A stretch of 64,000 nucleotides of DNA, taken from Clostridium sp. AF37-5 (GTDB lineage Bacteria; Bacillota; Clostridia; Lachnospirales; Lachnospiraceae). The translations under genes and the position numbers were made by a program. The stretch spans positions 1 to 64,000 of the forward strand of contig NZ_QUDR01000009.1 of assembly GCF_003477605.1 (NCBI RefSeq), written 5' to 3'. Shown one piece after another: positions 50,602 to 60,561 of this stretch; positions within the stretch are counted from its first letter, which is position 1, and every line of letters starts with the position of its first letter. A model generated the notes under the pieces. It was not told the DNA's origin, searched no databases, and worked only from the letters and a program-made list of their open reading frames with translations.

Positions 50602-51363
50602 ATGCACCGTTTTTTTGTACCGGAGGAAAACCGCACGGAAAATGAAATTGTGATACATGGGGATGATGTAAACCATATCCGCAATGTTCTCAGGATGACA
50701 AAAGGGGAAAAGATAATGGTTTCCTGTGGGAAAGATGTGGATTATGAGTGCGAGATTCTGGCGGTTTCCGATAGCGAGATAAGTCTTTTGATTCGGGATG
50801 AGAAACCGGCGGTTTCGGAACTTCCGGTGGAAATTACATTGTTTCAGGCACTGCCGAAAAAAGATAAAATGGAACTCGTGATTCAAAAGGCAGTGGAATT
50901 GGGAGCAGCATCCATTGTGCCGGTGAAAACAAAACGATGCGTGGTAAAACTGGACGCCAAAAAAGAAGAAAAGAAAGTGACAAGATGGCGTACTATTGCT
51001 GAATCGGCCGCAAAGCAAAGCGGTAGAGGTGTTTTACCGGAAGTGACGGCGGTGAAAAGTTTTTCGGAAGCACTTTCTATGGCAGATGAAATGGATTATG
51101 TGATGATTCCTTACGAATTGTGCGAGGGCATGAAAGAGTCAGTTCTTTCCTTTACGGAGGCCTCTCAAATAAAAAGAGGCGGCCGGATTGGCATTTTTAT
51201 CGGACCGGAAGGTGGTTTTGAACGCGGGGAAGTGGAAGCGGCAGTGGCACAAGGGATTAAACCGATTTCTCTTGGTAAACGAATTTTGCGGACGGAAACG
51301 GCAGGGTTAGCAGCGTTGTCGATTCTTATGTTTTTAATCGAAGGAAGAAATGAGGAAGAATAA
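50602..51363 (+). CDS. rsmE: 16S rRNA (uracil1498-N3)-methyltransferase
   Basis: 253 residues from the ATG at 50602, giving the family's usual start MHRFFV; an upstream ATG at 50578 adds a non-conserved basic stretch. N-terminal PUA-like domain, then a SPOUT knot with FQALPKKDKMELVIQKAVEL, GIFIGPEGGFE and LGKRILRTETAG. Methylates U1498 of 16S rRNA. Its stop is adjacent to the cysteine desulfurase start. Confidence 0.95.
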   Translation: MHRFFVPEENRTENEIVIHGDDVNHIRNVLRMTKGEKIMVSCGKDVDYECEILAVSDSEISLLIRDEKPAVSELPVEITLFQALPKKDKMELVIQKAVELGAASIVPVKTKRCVVKLDAKKEEKKVTRWRTIAESAAKQSGRGVLPEVTAVKSFSEALSMADEMDYVMIPYELCEGMKESVLSFTEASQIKRGGRIGIFIGPEGGFERGEVEAAVAQGIKPISLGKRILRTETAGLAALSILMFLIEGRNEEE

Positions 51364-52527
51364 ATGGAATGTTATTTGGATAATGCGGCGACGACGAGAC
51401 CATTTTCAGAGGTCTGTGACTTGGTGACGCGGGTGATGTACGAGGACTTTGGAAATCCATCATCCCTTCACATGAAAGGTGTTATCGCAGAGCGTTATGT
51501 AAGACAGGCGAGAGAACAGATTGCCAAAACGTTAAAGTGTGCGGCGAAAAACATTGTTTTTACAAGCGGCGGTACGGAGAGTAATAACATGGCGCTGATT
51601 GGTTCAGCACTTGCAAATGCCCGTGCAGGCAAGCACATTATCACAACCTGTTTTGAGCATGCGGCTGTTTATGAGCCGCTGTTATATTTAGAAAAAATGG
51701 GTTATGAAGTCACTTACCTTCCCGTGGATTCAATGGGGCATGTGAGTGAGGAAACGCTTGAGAATGCATTACGTAAGGATACGATTTTAGTCTCTACGAT
51801 GCTTGTGAATAACGAAGTTGGTGCGATTTTGGATGTCGAGAAATTTTCTAAAATTGTAAAAGCATTTAACAAGGATATTATTTTCCATGTAGATGCGATT
51901 CAGGCATATGGGAAAATGAATATTTATCCAAAACGAATGGGAATTGATTTGCTGAGTGTCAGCGGTCATAAAATTCATGGACCGAAAGGAACCGGATTTT
52001 TATATATTGGGGATAAGGTTAAAATTCATCCCTATATTCATGGCGGTGGGCAGCAGCAGGGGATGCGCTCCGGAACGGAAAATGTACCGGGAATTGCCGG
52101 GCTTTCTCTGGCTGCAGAAAAAATGTATGCAAATCTGGAGGAAAATAGAAAGCACTTGTATGAATTGAAACAGTATTTTGTTTCTCATATTGGAGAAGTT
52201 GATGGGGCTGTTGTAAATGCCTGTGATGCTTCTGCGGTAGAAGAGACGGCACCTCATATTGTGAGTGTGAGTTTTGACGGTGTCCGAAGCGAGGTGCTTT
52301 TGCATGCCCTTGAGGAAAAAGAAATTTATGTTTCTTCCGGGTCCGCCTGTTCCTCAAATCATCCGGGAATCAGTGGAACGCTGAAAGCGATTGGCGTTGC
52401 AAATGAGCGGCTTGACTGTACGCTGCGGTTTAGTTTTTCCGTGGAGACACAGATTGAGCAGTTAAAACAGACAATTACGGAATTAAAACAATTGGTACCG
52501 GTGTTAGCACGGTATACAAGACGATAG
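51364..52527 (+). CDS. Cysteine desulfurase (NifS/IscS-like)
   Basis: 387 residues, PLP fold-type I. The PLP Lys is in VSGHKIHGPKG, the active Cys in SSGSACSSNHPG, and the N-terminus is YLDNAATTRP. It starts directly after the rsmE stop (coupled), 12 bp before thiI, so it most likely supplies persulfide sulfur to ThiI for 4-thiouridine, as NifZ does in Bacillus. General Fe-S supply is also possible. Confidence 0.93.
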   Translation: MECYLDNAATTRPFSEVCDLVTRVMYEDFGNPSSLHMKGVIAERYVRQAREQIAKTLKCAAKNIVFTSGGTESNNMALIGSALANARAGKHIITTCFEHAAVYEPLLYLEKMGYEVTYLPVDSMGHVSEETLENALRKDTILVSTMLVNNEVGAILDVEKFSKIVKAFNKDIIFHVDAIQAYGKMNIYPKRMGIDLLSVSGHKIHGPKGTGFLYIGDKVKIHPYIHGGGQQQGMRSGTENVPGIAGLSLAAEKMYANLEENRKHLYELKQYFVSHIGEVDGAVVNACDASAVEETAPHIVSVSFDGVRSEVLLHALEEKEIYVSSGSACSSNHPGISGTLKAIGVANERLDCTLRFSFSVETQIEQLKQTITELKQLVPVLARYTRR

Positions 52528-52539
52528 AAGGAGAGAAAA

Positions 52540-53727
52540 ATGGTACGAGCTTTTTTGATTAAATATGCAGAAATCGGAATTAAAGGAAAAAACCGTTATG
52601 TATTTGAAAATGCATTGGTTCGCCGTGTGCGTGAGCGTTTGGACCGCTGTGTGGGTGAATTTATGGTAGAGAAGGAGCAGGGACGCGTCTACGTGGAGGC
52701 TCTTTCGGATGATTTTGACAAGGAAGAAGTGATGGAAGGGCTGAGCCATGTTTTTGGTATTGCTCATATCTGTCCGGTTGTTCTAGTAGAGGATAAAACA
52801 TTTTCCCATGTATGTGAGGAACTGGTGACTCATATGAAAGAAGAACTGGGTGACCGCCCATTCACATTCAAAGTATTTGCCAAACGAAGCGATAAAAAAT
52901 ATGAGATGAAAAGCCCGGATATCTGCATGCAGGCTGGTGAGTATATCATTGAAAATATGCCAAATGCGTCGGTTGATGTGCACCATCCGGAAATTAAAGT
53001 GTATATTGAAATCCGCAAACGTGCTTATGTGTATGTGACAAGTATCAAAGGACCCGGCGGTATGCCGGTTGGTACAAGTGACCGCTCAATGCTGCTTTTA
53101 TCCGGAGGTATTGACAGTCCGGTTGCCGGCTATATGATGGCAAAACGTGGCGTGAAAATTGAAGCAGTTTATTTTCATGCACCGCCATATACAAGTGAGC
53201 GTGCCAAACAAAAGGTTGTAGATTTAGCGCGTCTTGTTTCCGAGTATGCGGGTAATATCAATCTCCATATTGTGAATTTTACAGATATTCAGCTGTATAT
53301 TTATGATAAATGTCCGCACGATGAATTGACAATTATTATGCGCAGATACATGATGCGGATTGCAGAAAAAATTGCGAGAGAACGTCACTGCTTATCACTG
53401 ATTACCGGTGAAAGTGTCGGACAGGTGGCGAGCCAGACAATGCAGAGTTTAGCGGCAACGGATGCGGTATGTAATATGCCTGTGTTCCGTCCGGTGATTG
53501 CTTTTGATAAAAATGAAATTATTGAGATTGCGGAAAAGATTGATACCTTTGAGACATCGATTCAGCCGTTTGAAGACTGCTGTACGATTTTTGTGGCAAA
53601 GCATCCGGTGACGAAACCGGACATTGCAAAGATGGAAGAGTCTGAGAAAAACTTAGCGGAAAAAATTGATGAAATGGTAAAGAAAGCGATTGAAGAACGT
53701 GAAGTAATCTGTGTAAAACCAGAATAA
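52540..53727 (+). CDS. thiI: tRNA 4-thiouridine synthase ThiI
   Basis: 395 residues: N-terminal ferredoxin-like part, THUMP domain (about 60-165) and PP-loop ATPase with LLLSGGIDSPVAGYMMAKRG. It lacks the C-terminal rhodanese domain of the enterobacterial protein, as is normal in Firmicutes, where the neighbouring desulfurase provides the sulfur. Acts on U8 of tRNAs. AAGGAGAG upstream. Confidence 0.95.
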   Translation: MVRAFLIKYAEIGIKGKNRYVFENALVRRVRERLDRCVGEFMVEKEQGRVYVEALSDDFDKEEVMEGLSHVFGIAHICPVVLVEDKTFSHVCEELVTHMKEELGDRPFTFKVFAKRSDKKYEMKSPDICMQAGEYIIENMPNASVDVHHPEIKVYIEIRKRAYVYVTSIKGPGGMPVGTSDRSMLLLSGGIDSPVAGYMMAKRGVKIEAVYFHAPPYTSERAKQKVVDLARLVSEYAGNINLHIVNFTDIQLYIYDKCPHDELTIIMRRYMMRIAEKIARERHCLSLITGESVGQVASQTMQSLAATDAVCNMPVFRPVIAFDKNEIIEIAEKIDTFETSIQPFEDCCTIFVAKHPVTKPDIAKMEESEKNLAEKIDEMVKKAIEEREVICVKPE

Positions 53728-53734
53728 AATTTTG

Positions 53735-53788
53735 TGGGGCGGTGCGTCGTTTTGAGACAAAAAAAGAAGCGGCCATCATGCCGCCCCA
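53735..53788. terminator. Hairpin between convergent thiI and HPr-like genes
   Basis: TGGGGCGG (53735-53742) pairs with CCGCCCCA (53781-53788), with a long internal region. The T-tract is weak on either strand, so efficiency is uncertain. Confidence 0.5.
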
Positions 53789-53818
53789 TGCTAAGTAACA
53801 AACCCAATATTATATTTT

Positions 53819-54052
53819 TTATTTAACGATGAACTCGTCAAGTTTAGCAAGAATTTCATCAATGTTGTTCTCGCTGTGAATATTGAGGTCGATTGGTTTT
53901 GACAAATCCAAGCTGAAAATACCCATGATGGATTTTGCATCAATAACGTATCTTCCGGATACTAAGTCAAACTCTGCATCGTACTTTGTTACTTCGTTGA
54001 CAAAAGCTTTTACTTTGTCGATTGAGTTTAAAGAAATTTTAACTGTTTTCAT
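53819..54052 (-). CDS. Crh-like HPr-family protein lacking the active-site His
   Basis: 77 residues, HPr length and fold pattern. The regulatory serine block is kept (DAKSIMGIFSL, Ser46 equivalent), whereas the segment that should carry the PEP-dependent His15 (GLHARPA in true HPr) is NSIDKVKAF, without His. In Bacillus, Crh has the same combination (no His15, Ser46 phosphorylated by HPr kinase) and acts as a carbon-catabolite corepressor. AAGGAGG precedes the ATG. Single gene, divergent from mtaB. Confidence 0.8.
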   Translation of the reverse strand: MKTVKISLNSIDKVKAFVNEVTKYDAEFDLVSGRYVIDAKSIMGIFSLDLSKPIDLNIHSENNIDEILAKLDEFIVK

Positions 54053-54207
54053 ACTATATTACCTCCTTATTTTGTGTTAAGAGATTTTCCTCTCTTCACG
54101 TATTATATTAGTATGATTAACGAAGTATGTCAATATAAAAAATAAACGAGGTCTTTTCAAAAAAATATTGTTTTTTGTGCAAAATGCTATGGAAGGAAAA
54201 GAATAAA

Positions 54208-55503
54208 ATGAAAGTTGCTTTTTTGACACTTGGCTGTAAAGTAAATTTTTATGAGACGGAACAAATGATGGAACAGTTTCAGTCTCTTGGCTTTGATGTA
54301 GTAGATTTTCAGGAAAAAGCGGATGTTTATATTGTAAATACGTGTACGGTGACGAATATGGCTGACCGGAAATCCAGGCAGATGTTACACCGTGCGAAAA
54401 AGAAAAATCCGGATAGTTTAGTAGTGGCAGTTGGCTGCTATGTTGAGAGCGGCGAGGCAAAACTTGAAGAGGATTCGGCTGTTGATGCCTTTTTCTCAAA
54501 TCGGGAAAAAGAGCATATGGCAGAGCGTTTTGTGGAACAATTTCATTTGACGCCGAAAGAAACACAGACGATGGGAAGCCGTCATGTGGAGCATGAGAGA
54601 ACAAGAGCATATCTGAAAATTCAGGATGGATGCAATCAGTTTTGTACTTATTGTATGATTCCTTATGTCAGAGGCAAAGGTAAGTTAGTCAGCATGCCAG
54701 AAGATGAGGTTATTTCTCATGTAGAATTGTTGGCGAAGCAGGGCTATAAAGAAGTTGTTCTTACCGGGATTCATCTGTCTTCTTATGGCGTGGATTTTTC
54801 GGATGCATTAAATTTTGTCTCCCTTGAAGGTAAACCACTTTTGGCTGTGATTTCAAAAGTCGCAGAAATTGAGGGGGTTGAGAGAATCCGGCTTGGCTCA
54901 CTCGAACCAAGAATTATTACGGAATCTTTTGCAAAAGAACTTTCGGCAATAAAAAAAGTGTGCCCGCATTTCCACTTATCCCTGCAGAGCGGATGCGATA
55001 CGGTATTAAAGCGGATGAACCGGCATTATACAAGTGCAGAGTATAAGGAAAAAGTGGAAATTCTGCGAAAATATTTTGATTATCCGGCGATTACCACGGA
55101 TGTCATAACGGGATTTCCGGGAGAAACCGAGGAAGAATTTTTGATTACAAGAAATTTTCTGAGGGAAATTGCTTTTTCTGATTTGCACATTTTTCCTTAT
55201 TCGCCGCGCAGAGGAACAAGAGCTGCGGCAATGACAGACCAGGTTGACCCGCAGGTGAAAAAACACAGGAGTGATTTGCTCATACAGGATACAAAAGAAT
55301 ATCAGAAAAATTATGCGGATGCTTTTGTTTCAAAACGGGAAAAGGTACTGTTTGAAGAAGTTGTTTCCCATGAAGGAAAAGGGTATCTGATTGGACACAA
55401 TGAACGTTATGTAAAGATTGGCGTTTTAGCATCTGAGGCAGCAGAAAAAGGGTATGGGGAAAATGAGATTCATGAGGTGCTTGTGGAGCATGTTTTGGTG
55501 TGA
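54208..55503 (+). CDS. mtaB: tRNA t6A37 methylthiotransferase MtaB
   Basis: 431 residues. N-terminal UPF0004 domain with three cluster Cys (LGCKVN, NTCTVT, VGCYVE), radical-SAM CNQFCTYCM (C-x3-C-x2-C), C-terminal TRAM domain. The LGCKVNFYE start is typical of MtaB rather than MiaB or RimO. Adds a methylthio group to t6A37 in tRNA. The ATG at 54208 follows GGAAGG; an in-frame start at 54175 has none. Confidence 0.93.
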   Translation: MKVAFLTLGCKVNFYETEQMMEQFQSLGFDVVDFQEKADVYIVNTCTVTNMADRKSRQMLHRAKKKNPDSLVVAVGCYVESGEAKLEEDSAVDAFFSNREKEHMAERFVEQFHLTPKETQTMGSRHVEHERTRAYLKIQDGCNQFCTYCMIPYVRGKGKLVSMPEDEVISHVELLAKQGYKEVVLTGIHLSSYGVDFSDALNFVSLEGKPLLAVISKVAEIEGVERIRLGSLEPRIITESFAKELSAIKKVCPHFHLSLQSGCDTVLKRMNRHYTSAEYKEKVEILRKYFDYPAITTDVITGFPGETEEEFLITRNFLREIAFSDLHIFPYSPRRGTRAAAMTDQVDPQVKKHRSDLLIQDTKEYQKNYADAFVSKREKVLFEEVVSHEGKGYLIGHNERYVKIGVLASEAAEKGYGENEIHEVLVEHVLV

Positions 55504-55540
55504 GGATTGATTTGCATTATACCTGAACGGAGGAATGAGT

Positions 55541-56929
55541 ATGGAAAAAGAAATCTTAAAAGAACCACAGTTTACCGATGAAATTGTATCGATTATAAGA
55601 AGTGGTCTGCCGGATGAAGAAATTATTGAGAAATTACATGACTACCATGATAATGATATTGCAAGAAGTTTAGAAGCACTGACAAAAGAAGAAAGAATCC
55701 ATTTATATAATATATTAGAGCCTGAATGGGTATCTGAAATTTTTACTTTTATTGAGGAACCGGAAGACTATATTGAGGAAATCGGGATTGATAAACTGGC
55801 GGCAGTTATCAATGAAATGGATTCTGATGACGCAGTTGATTTGCTGGAGGAAATTGATGAGAGTGTAAAGGAAAAACTGCGTCCGATTCTGCACGAGGAT
55901 GTCAAGGCAGATATTCAGTTGATTCATTCGTATGATGAAGAGGAAATTGGTAGTCTTATGACGACCAATTATATCTGTATTAAAAAGACATTGAATATTC
56001 GCCAGGCTATGCGTGAGCTGATTGTACAGGCAGGTGAAAACGACAATATTTCAACGCTTTATGTTGTGGATGAGAATAATAAATTCAGTGGTGCGATTGA
56101 TTTAAAGGATTTAATTATTGCCAGAGAAAATGATGATTTGGATGATCTCATTAGTTATTCATATCCGTATTTGTTAGACTGCGAAAAGATATCCGACTGC
56201 ATTGAAAAAATCAAGGATTATGCTGAGGATTCGCTTCCGGTATTAAATGATAAAAAAGAAATTATTGGTATTTTGACGGCTCAGGATGTTATCGAGGCAG
56301 TTGATGATGAGATGGGTGAGGATTATGCGAAGTTAGCTGGTTTGACAGCAGAGGAAGACTTGCGTGAGACAACAAAGGAAAGTATGAAAAAGAGACTGCC
56401 ATGGTTAATCATCTTGCTTCTACTGGGTATGGGCGTGTCAACTGTGGTTGGCTCATTTGAAGCTGTGGTGGCGGTGATTCCGATTGTGATTTGTTTCCAG
56501 TCCCTTATATTAGATATGGCGGGAAATGTCGGCACACAATCACTGGCGGTAACGATTCGCGTACTGATGGATGATGAATTGAATGCAAAAGCAAAACTTC
56601 GGCTTGTGCTGAAAGAAATGAAAGTTGGCTTCTGCAATGGGCTGCTTTTGGGCGGACTGGCATTTGTCTTTTTGGGACTGTATATTTTCGGCTTAAAGGG
56701 CTATGCCCTTCCGACGGCATTTTTGGTGTCCGGCTGTGTTGGCGTGTCACTGCTTTTAGCAATGGTAATTTCAAGTCTGGTAGGAACATTAGTGCCACTG
56801 TTTTTTGCAAAAATTAAAATTGATCCGGCAGTTGCATCCGGTCCATTGATTACTACGGTAAATGATTTGGTGGCTGTGGTCACGTATTATGGATTGGCAT
56901 GGCTGTTCCTGATTCCCATAATGGGTTAA
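55541..56929 (+). CDS. mgtE: Magnesium transporter MgtE
   Basis: 462 residues from the ATG at 55541 (GGAGG 7 bp upstream; the ATG at 55535 is too close). N-terminal superhelical domain (about 1-125), a CBS pair (about 130-260), then five membrane helices starting LPWLIILLLLGMG, with the conserved GNVGTQSLAVTIR pore segment and DLVAVVTYYG near the end. Mg2+ channel gated by intracellular Mg2+ through the N and CBS domains. Confidence 0.95.
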   Translation: MEKEILKEPQFTDEIVSIIRSGLPDEEIIEKLHDYHDNDIARSLEALTKEERIHLYNILEPEWVSEIFTFIEEPEDYIEEIGIDKLAAVINEMDSDDAVDLLEEIDESVKEKLRPILHEDVKADIQLIHSYDEEEIGSLMTTNYICIKKTLNIRQAMRELIVQAGENDNISTLYVVDENNKFSGAIDLKDLIIARENDDLDDLISYSYPYLLDCEKISDCIEKIKDYAEDSLPVLNDKKEIIGILTAQDVIEAVDDEMGEDYAKLAGLTAEEDLRETTKESMKKRLPWLIILLLLGMGVSTVVGSFEAVVAVIPIVICFQSLILDMAGNVGTQSLAVTIRVLMDDELNAKAKLRLVLKEMKVGFCNGLLLGGLAFVFLGLYIFGLKGYALPTAFLVSGCVGVSLLLAMVISSLVGTLVPLFFAKIKIDPAVASGPLITTVNDLVAVVTYYGLAWLFLIPIMG

Positions 56930-56937
56930 AAAAAGAA

Positions 56938-57003
56938 GTTCATTCGTATCGAGACGAGATAACGCTTTCACGTTATAGTCTCTCACGAATGAACTTCTTT
57001 TTT
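56938..57003. terminator. Strong bidirectional terminator between mgtE and GH2
   Basis: Long stem AAAAAGAAGTTCATTCGT (from 56940) paired with the complementary block ending near 57003, with inner stems GAGAC/GTCTC-like and ATAACG/CGTTAT. A- and T-tracts on both sides fit convergent genes. Confidence 0.9.
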
Positions 57004-57010
57004 CTACTTT

Positions 57011-60000
57011 CTATGCTTCAAACTGGAACCAGTCAAAGTCAAATTTACTACCCGGCATAAAGATAAAGTTTACTTTTCCGTATCCGGTAAAGCCGCTAAT
57101 TGGAAAAGTGACTTCTTTGTAATCATCACTCTGCGTAAATTCTGCCATGTGATTGATCTCTCTGCCGTCTTCTGCAAAGAAGCGGATGTGAATCGTGTTG
57201 ACAGGAATTGGTGAGTGACCGCAGATTGTAATTTTTGATGGTCCTTCTTCACCAAAATCCATATGCTCAAATTCGAGTGTAACATTATTTCCGATGTCAG
57301 TAATTTGTTTTTCTAAAACGGTAAACATATCACCGGAAATCGTATTGTTTTCGATGGCGTATACTTTTCCGTAGGCTTTGCTTAATGTCTTGCAGTAAAA
57401 GCCCTGTAAGGAAAGTTTGATGCTTGGGTATACCACGATGGAAATGCTTTGTACACCGCGGATTCGCTCCGGCAGAGTGTAAACATTTTCCTGATAGTGG
57501 TTATACCAGCTCTTTGCCTGATACTTGTCTTTGACAAGGCATTTGCCGTCTTTTTCAGAGTCACCAAGCCAGATTTCAATTGGCAGCTCATCTTCAAATG
57601 AGAAAATCGGAATGTGAATCTCATCCGAGCCATATTCGCCAAAGTCCACATTTTCAAAGAGGAAGCGGGTGCGTTCCTCAGCGGTGATATAGACACCGCC
57701 CTGAAAACTTAATTTAGCTTCGTTTGTGCAGTCTTTATAATCGATGCCGTTTACCATTTTGTACGGATTTAAAGTTGCCTCGCCGAGACCTGTCACACAA
57801 AATTCCAGCTCGGACATTACTTCCATCACATCGCGTCCGTTTTTACAGCTGCAACACAGGCGGAATTCACCATCGCCTAATGCGTGAATCGTTGCCTCGG
57901 CTCCGGTTGTCTCGATTTTCACACTATTGCTTTCGACACCATCAAGTGTAACCGCCTTAAATTCAATTTCCCGGTAGGTTGCATCCGCAGGGAGAATTTT
58001 TGCGGTAACGGTAGTTTCTGTCGCATTTTCATCGAAATGATTGGTGCCGTGGTTTGTCAATTCAATTTTGCGAACCGGAATTTCATCGGTTAAATCTTCT
58101 GCGGATTCTTTGTTTTCCATGAAGCAGGAAATGCCATCACGAACATCACAAGAAAGGGCAGGAATCGAAAGGGTGGCAGCAGTAAGTCCTTTGGAAGTGA
58201 CTTCGATTTCAATGGTTCCAGGTGTGTCTTTGGCGGCGATAATTGCCAGAAGACGACCGCTGAATAAGCGGCGGCTCGTTCCTTTGTAGGAATCAAAGTC
58301 GGTGCTGTCACCGTTGTCCAGCCCGATTAAACGTCCGGCACCGCTGACGTGAACCTGAACACGGCTGCGGCTGTTTGCAACAAATGTATCGTTTTCATCG
58401 AGAGTGTTAATCTCGACAAATAAAAGGTCTTCGCCATTTGCTAAAAGTTGTTCTTTGTTCGGCTTGCATACGATTTTTTTGGCATCGCCAAAAGATTTTT
58501 GTACGGTTTCTGCAATTACCGCATCGTTTTCATCGTAAGCAACTGCTTTTAGCTCACCCGGCTCATAGGCAATCTGCCAGTCGCAGGCTAAGTGAGTGCC
58601 TTTTTTGTGGTCAATCGTCTGTGCACCAAGAGATTTGCCGTTAAAGAATAATTCGACTTTTGGCGCATTGGAAAAGGCACGGACATCAATTTTCTGACCG
58701 ATATTAAAATCCCAGTAAGGCAGGAGATGAACCATCGGATTTGTCTTATAATCCGTCCACTCAGCCATGTAATGATAGTAGCTGTCCTTTGGAAAACCGG
58801 CGGTGTCAACCTGACCGAAATACGAATTTTTTGTAAAATATGGTGTCGGCTCGCCGATATAATCAAAACCGCTCCAGATAAACTGACCAAAACAGTAATC
58901 ACGGTCACGGTGGGCAGATACAACGACGTCTGTATTTTTAGCTCCCCAGTTTGTGGTACAGTTGCCAAGGGAAGAGCATTGTCCGTCATCGTAAGTTAAT
59001 AAACGGTTTGTCAGTGGGAAATGGTAAATACCACGGCTTTGCAGAGTGGAAGAAGTTTCACTTCCGAAAATGCACCAGTCCGGATATTTTTCGTGGTGTT
59101 CATCATACAGATGTTCCATATAATTGTAACCGACCAAATCAACTTCAGCAGCACATTTCTGAGCTCCCTCACCGCCCATGATATTAGAACCCATGCCAAT
59201 AACGGCATTGCCGTAGTAGTCAAGTTCTTTGACAGCATCCCGTAACATTTTTGTTACTTCTAATCCACGGTCAAAATTGATGTCGTGGATTTCGTTTCCG
59301 ATGCCCCAGATAAAGACGGATGGGTGGTTTCTGTCTTGACGTACCCAGCTTGTCAAATCGGTTTTCCACCAGTCTTTAAAATAATTTCCGTAATCGTAAT
59401 CGGTCTTGCAGTGTTCCCACATATCAAAACTTTCCGTGTACAAAAGAAGACCCATTTCATCACATAATTCCATCAGTTCCGGTGCCGGCATATTATGTGC
59501 ACTGCGGATGGCATTAACACCCATTTTCTGCATAATTGTAAGCTGGCGTCTGACAGCCTCGCGGTTTATGGCAGCACCGAGTGCACCGAGCGTATGATGT
59601 TCACAGGAACCGTTGATTTTTACATTTCTGCCATTCAAAAAGAAACCTTTATCCGGGTCAAAGGCAATTGTCCGGAAACCAAAGCGTTCATCACTGGAAT
59701 CAATGGCAGTTTCGTCTTTTATAATTTCACTATGTACGGTGTACAAATTCGGTGACTCAATATCCCAAAGAAGTGGGGCTTCAAAAGTCATTGTCTGTTT
59801 GCTTACGGTAAGGCCGCAAGGAATGGTAAGAGTTTCTTTGCTTGTACCGGCCACTTTACCATCCGGTGCAAGTACTTTGTGGCAAAGAGTAACCTCGCAG
59901 GCAGAATCGGTATCGTTTTGAATCTCGTAGTCGGCATGCAGAATAAAAGCATCCCCCTCTTTTTTTGCTGACAGATAACCGCCGTCTGTTGTGAAATGAA

Positions 60001-60430
60001 CGGCAGGACGTCTTACAAGCCAGACGTTTCGGTAAATGCCGGAGCCCGGATACCAGCGGCTGTTTGGAAGTTCATAGGTGTTTTTTACCCAGATGGTATT
60101 CTCGCCCTCTTTGACATAGGAAGTCAAATCAATTTCAAACTGTGAGTAGCCGTAAGGCCATGTGAAAATTTTCTCTCCATTCAGATAGATTTCATTATCC
60201 ATGTATACGCCTTCAAACAGTATGGAAAGGCGGTCTAAACCGAGGGCAGGCACCGTAAAAGTTTTTTTGTAGCAGCTGACTCCCTGAGCGTACAAATCTT
60301 TGCTGTCGTAAATCATCCAGTCATGCGGGATGTCAACCGGCTCCCAGTCCTTTGTATTAAAGAATGTATCGATGGTCGTTTCCAGTGGTTCTCTGTGGAA
60401 AAACCAGTCGTTGTTAAAAAGCTGTTTCAT
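57011..60430 (-). CDS. Large glycoside hydrolase family 2 enzyme with duplicated C-terminal CBM-like domains
   Basis: 1139 residues, no signal peptide (cytosolic). GH2 sugar-binding jelly roll (about 1-165; NSRWYPGSGIYRNVWL), Ig-like domain, TIM barrel with acid/base Glu in FIWGIGNEI and nucleophile in IFGSETSS, a DUF4982-like region and a bacterial Ig-like domain. Two similar beta-sandwich modules then occupy about 880-1139 ('FENVDFGEYGSDEIHIPIF' and 'FEHMDFGEEGPSKITICG'), like CBM6/35-type sugar-binding domains. Probably a beta-galactosidase or related beta-glycosidase. No transporter adjoins it. AGGAGGATA precedes the ATG. Confidence 0.9.
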   Translation of the reverse strand: MKQLFNNDWFFHREPLETTIDTFFNTKDWEPVDIPHDWMIYDSKDLYAQGVSCYKKTFTVPALGLDRLSILFEGVYMDNEIYLNGEKIFTWPYGYSQFEIDLTSYVKEGENTIWVKNTYELPNSRWYPGSGIYRNVWLVRRPAVHFTTDGGYLSAKKEGDAFILHADYEIQNDTDSACEVTLCHKVLAPDGKVAGTSKETLTIPCGLTVSKQTMTFEAPLLWDIESPNLYTVHSEIIKDETAIDSSDERFGFRTIAFDPDKGFFLNGRNVKINGSCEHHTLGALGAAINREAVRRQLTIMQKMGVNAIRSAHNMPAPELMELCDEMGLLLYTESFDMWEHCKTDYDYGNYFKDWWKTDLTSWVRQDRNHPSVFIWGIGNEIHDINFDRGLEVTKMLRDAVKELDYYGNAVIGMGSNIMGGEGAQKCAAEVDLVGYNYMEHLYDEHHEKYPDWCIFGSETSSTLQSRGIYHFPLTNRLLTYDDGQCSSLGNCTTNWGAKNTDVVVSAHRDRDYCFGQFIWSGFDYIGEPTPYFTKNSYFGQVDTAGFPKDSYYHYMAEWTDYKTNPMVHLLPYWDFNIGQKIDVRAFSNAPKVELFFNGKSLGAQTIDHKKGTHLACDWQIAYEPGELKAVAYDENDAVIAETVQKSFGDAKKIVCKPNKEQLLANGEDLLFVEINTLDENDTFVANSRSRVQVHVSGAGRLIGLDNGDSTDFDSYKGTSRRLFSGRLLAIIAAKDTPGTIEIEVTSKGLTAATLSIPALSCDVRDGISCFMENKESAEDLTDEIPVRKIELTNHGTNHFDENATETTVTAKILPADATYREIEFKAVTLDGVESNSVKIETTGAEATIHALGDGEFRLCCSCKNGRDVMEVMSELEFCVTGLGEATLNPYKMVNGIDYKDCTNEAKLSFQGGVYITAEERTRFLFENVDFGEYGSDEIHIPIFSFEDELPIEIWLGDSEKDGKCLVKDKYQAKSWYNHYQENVYTLPERIRGVQSISIVVYPSIKLSLQGFYCKTLSKAYGKVYAIENNTISGDMFTVLEKQITDIGNNVTLEFEHMDFGEEGPSKITICGHSPIPVNTIHIRFFAEDGREINHMAEFTQSDDYKEVTFPISGFTGYGKVNFIFMPGSKFDFDWFQFEA

Positions 60431-60561
60431 AAAGGTTATCCTCCTAAAAAGTCGTTTTGAATGTGGGTTAATTATCTATGTATAAGGATAGCAAAAAACT
60501 TTGACACAGGCAATGAATTTCTTTATACTTAAGATGTAGTTTTTTTGGAAAGGGAAAAAAT

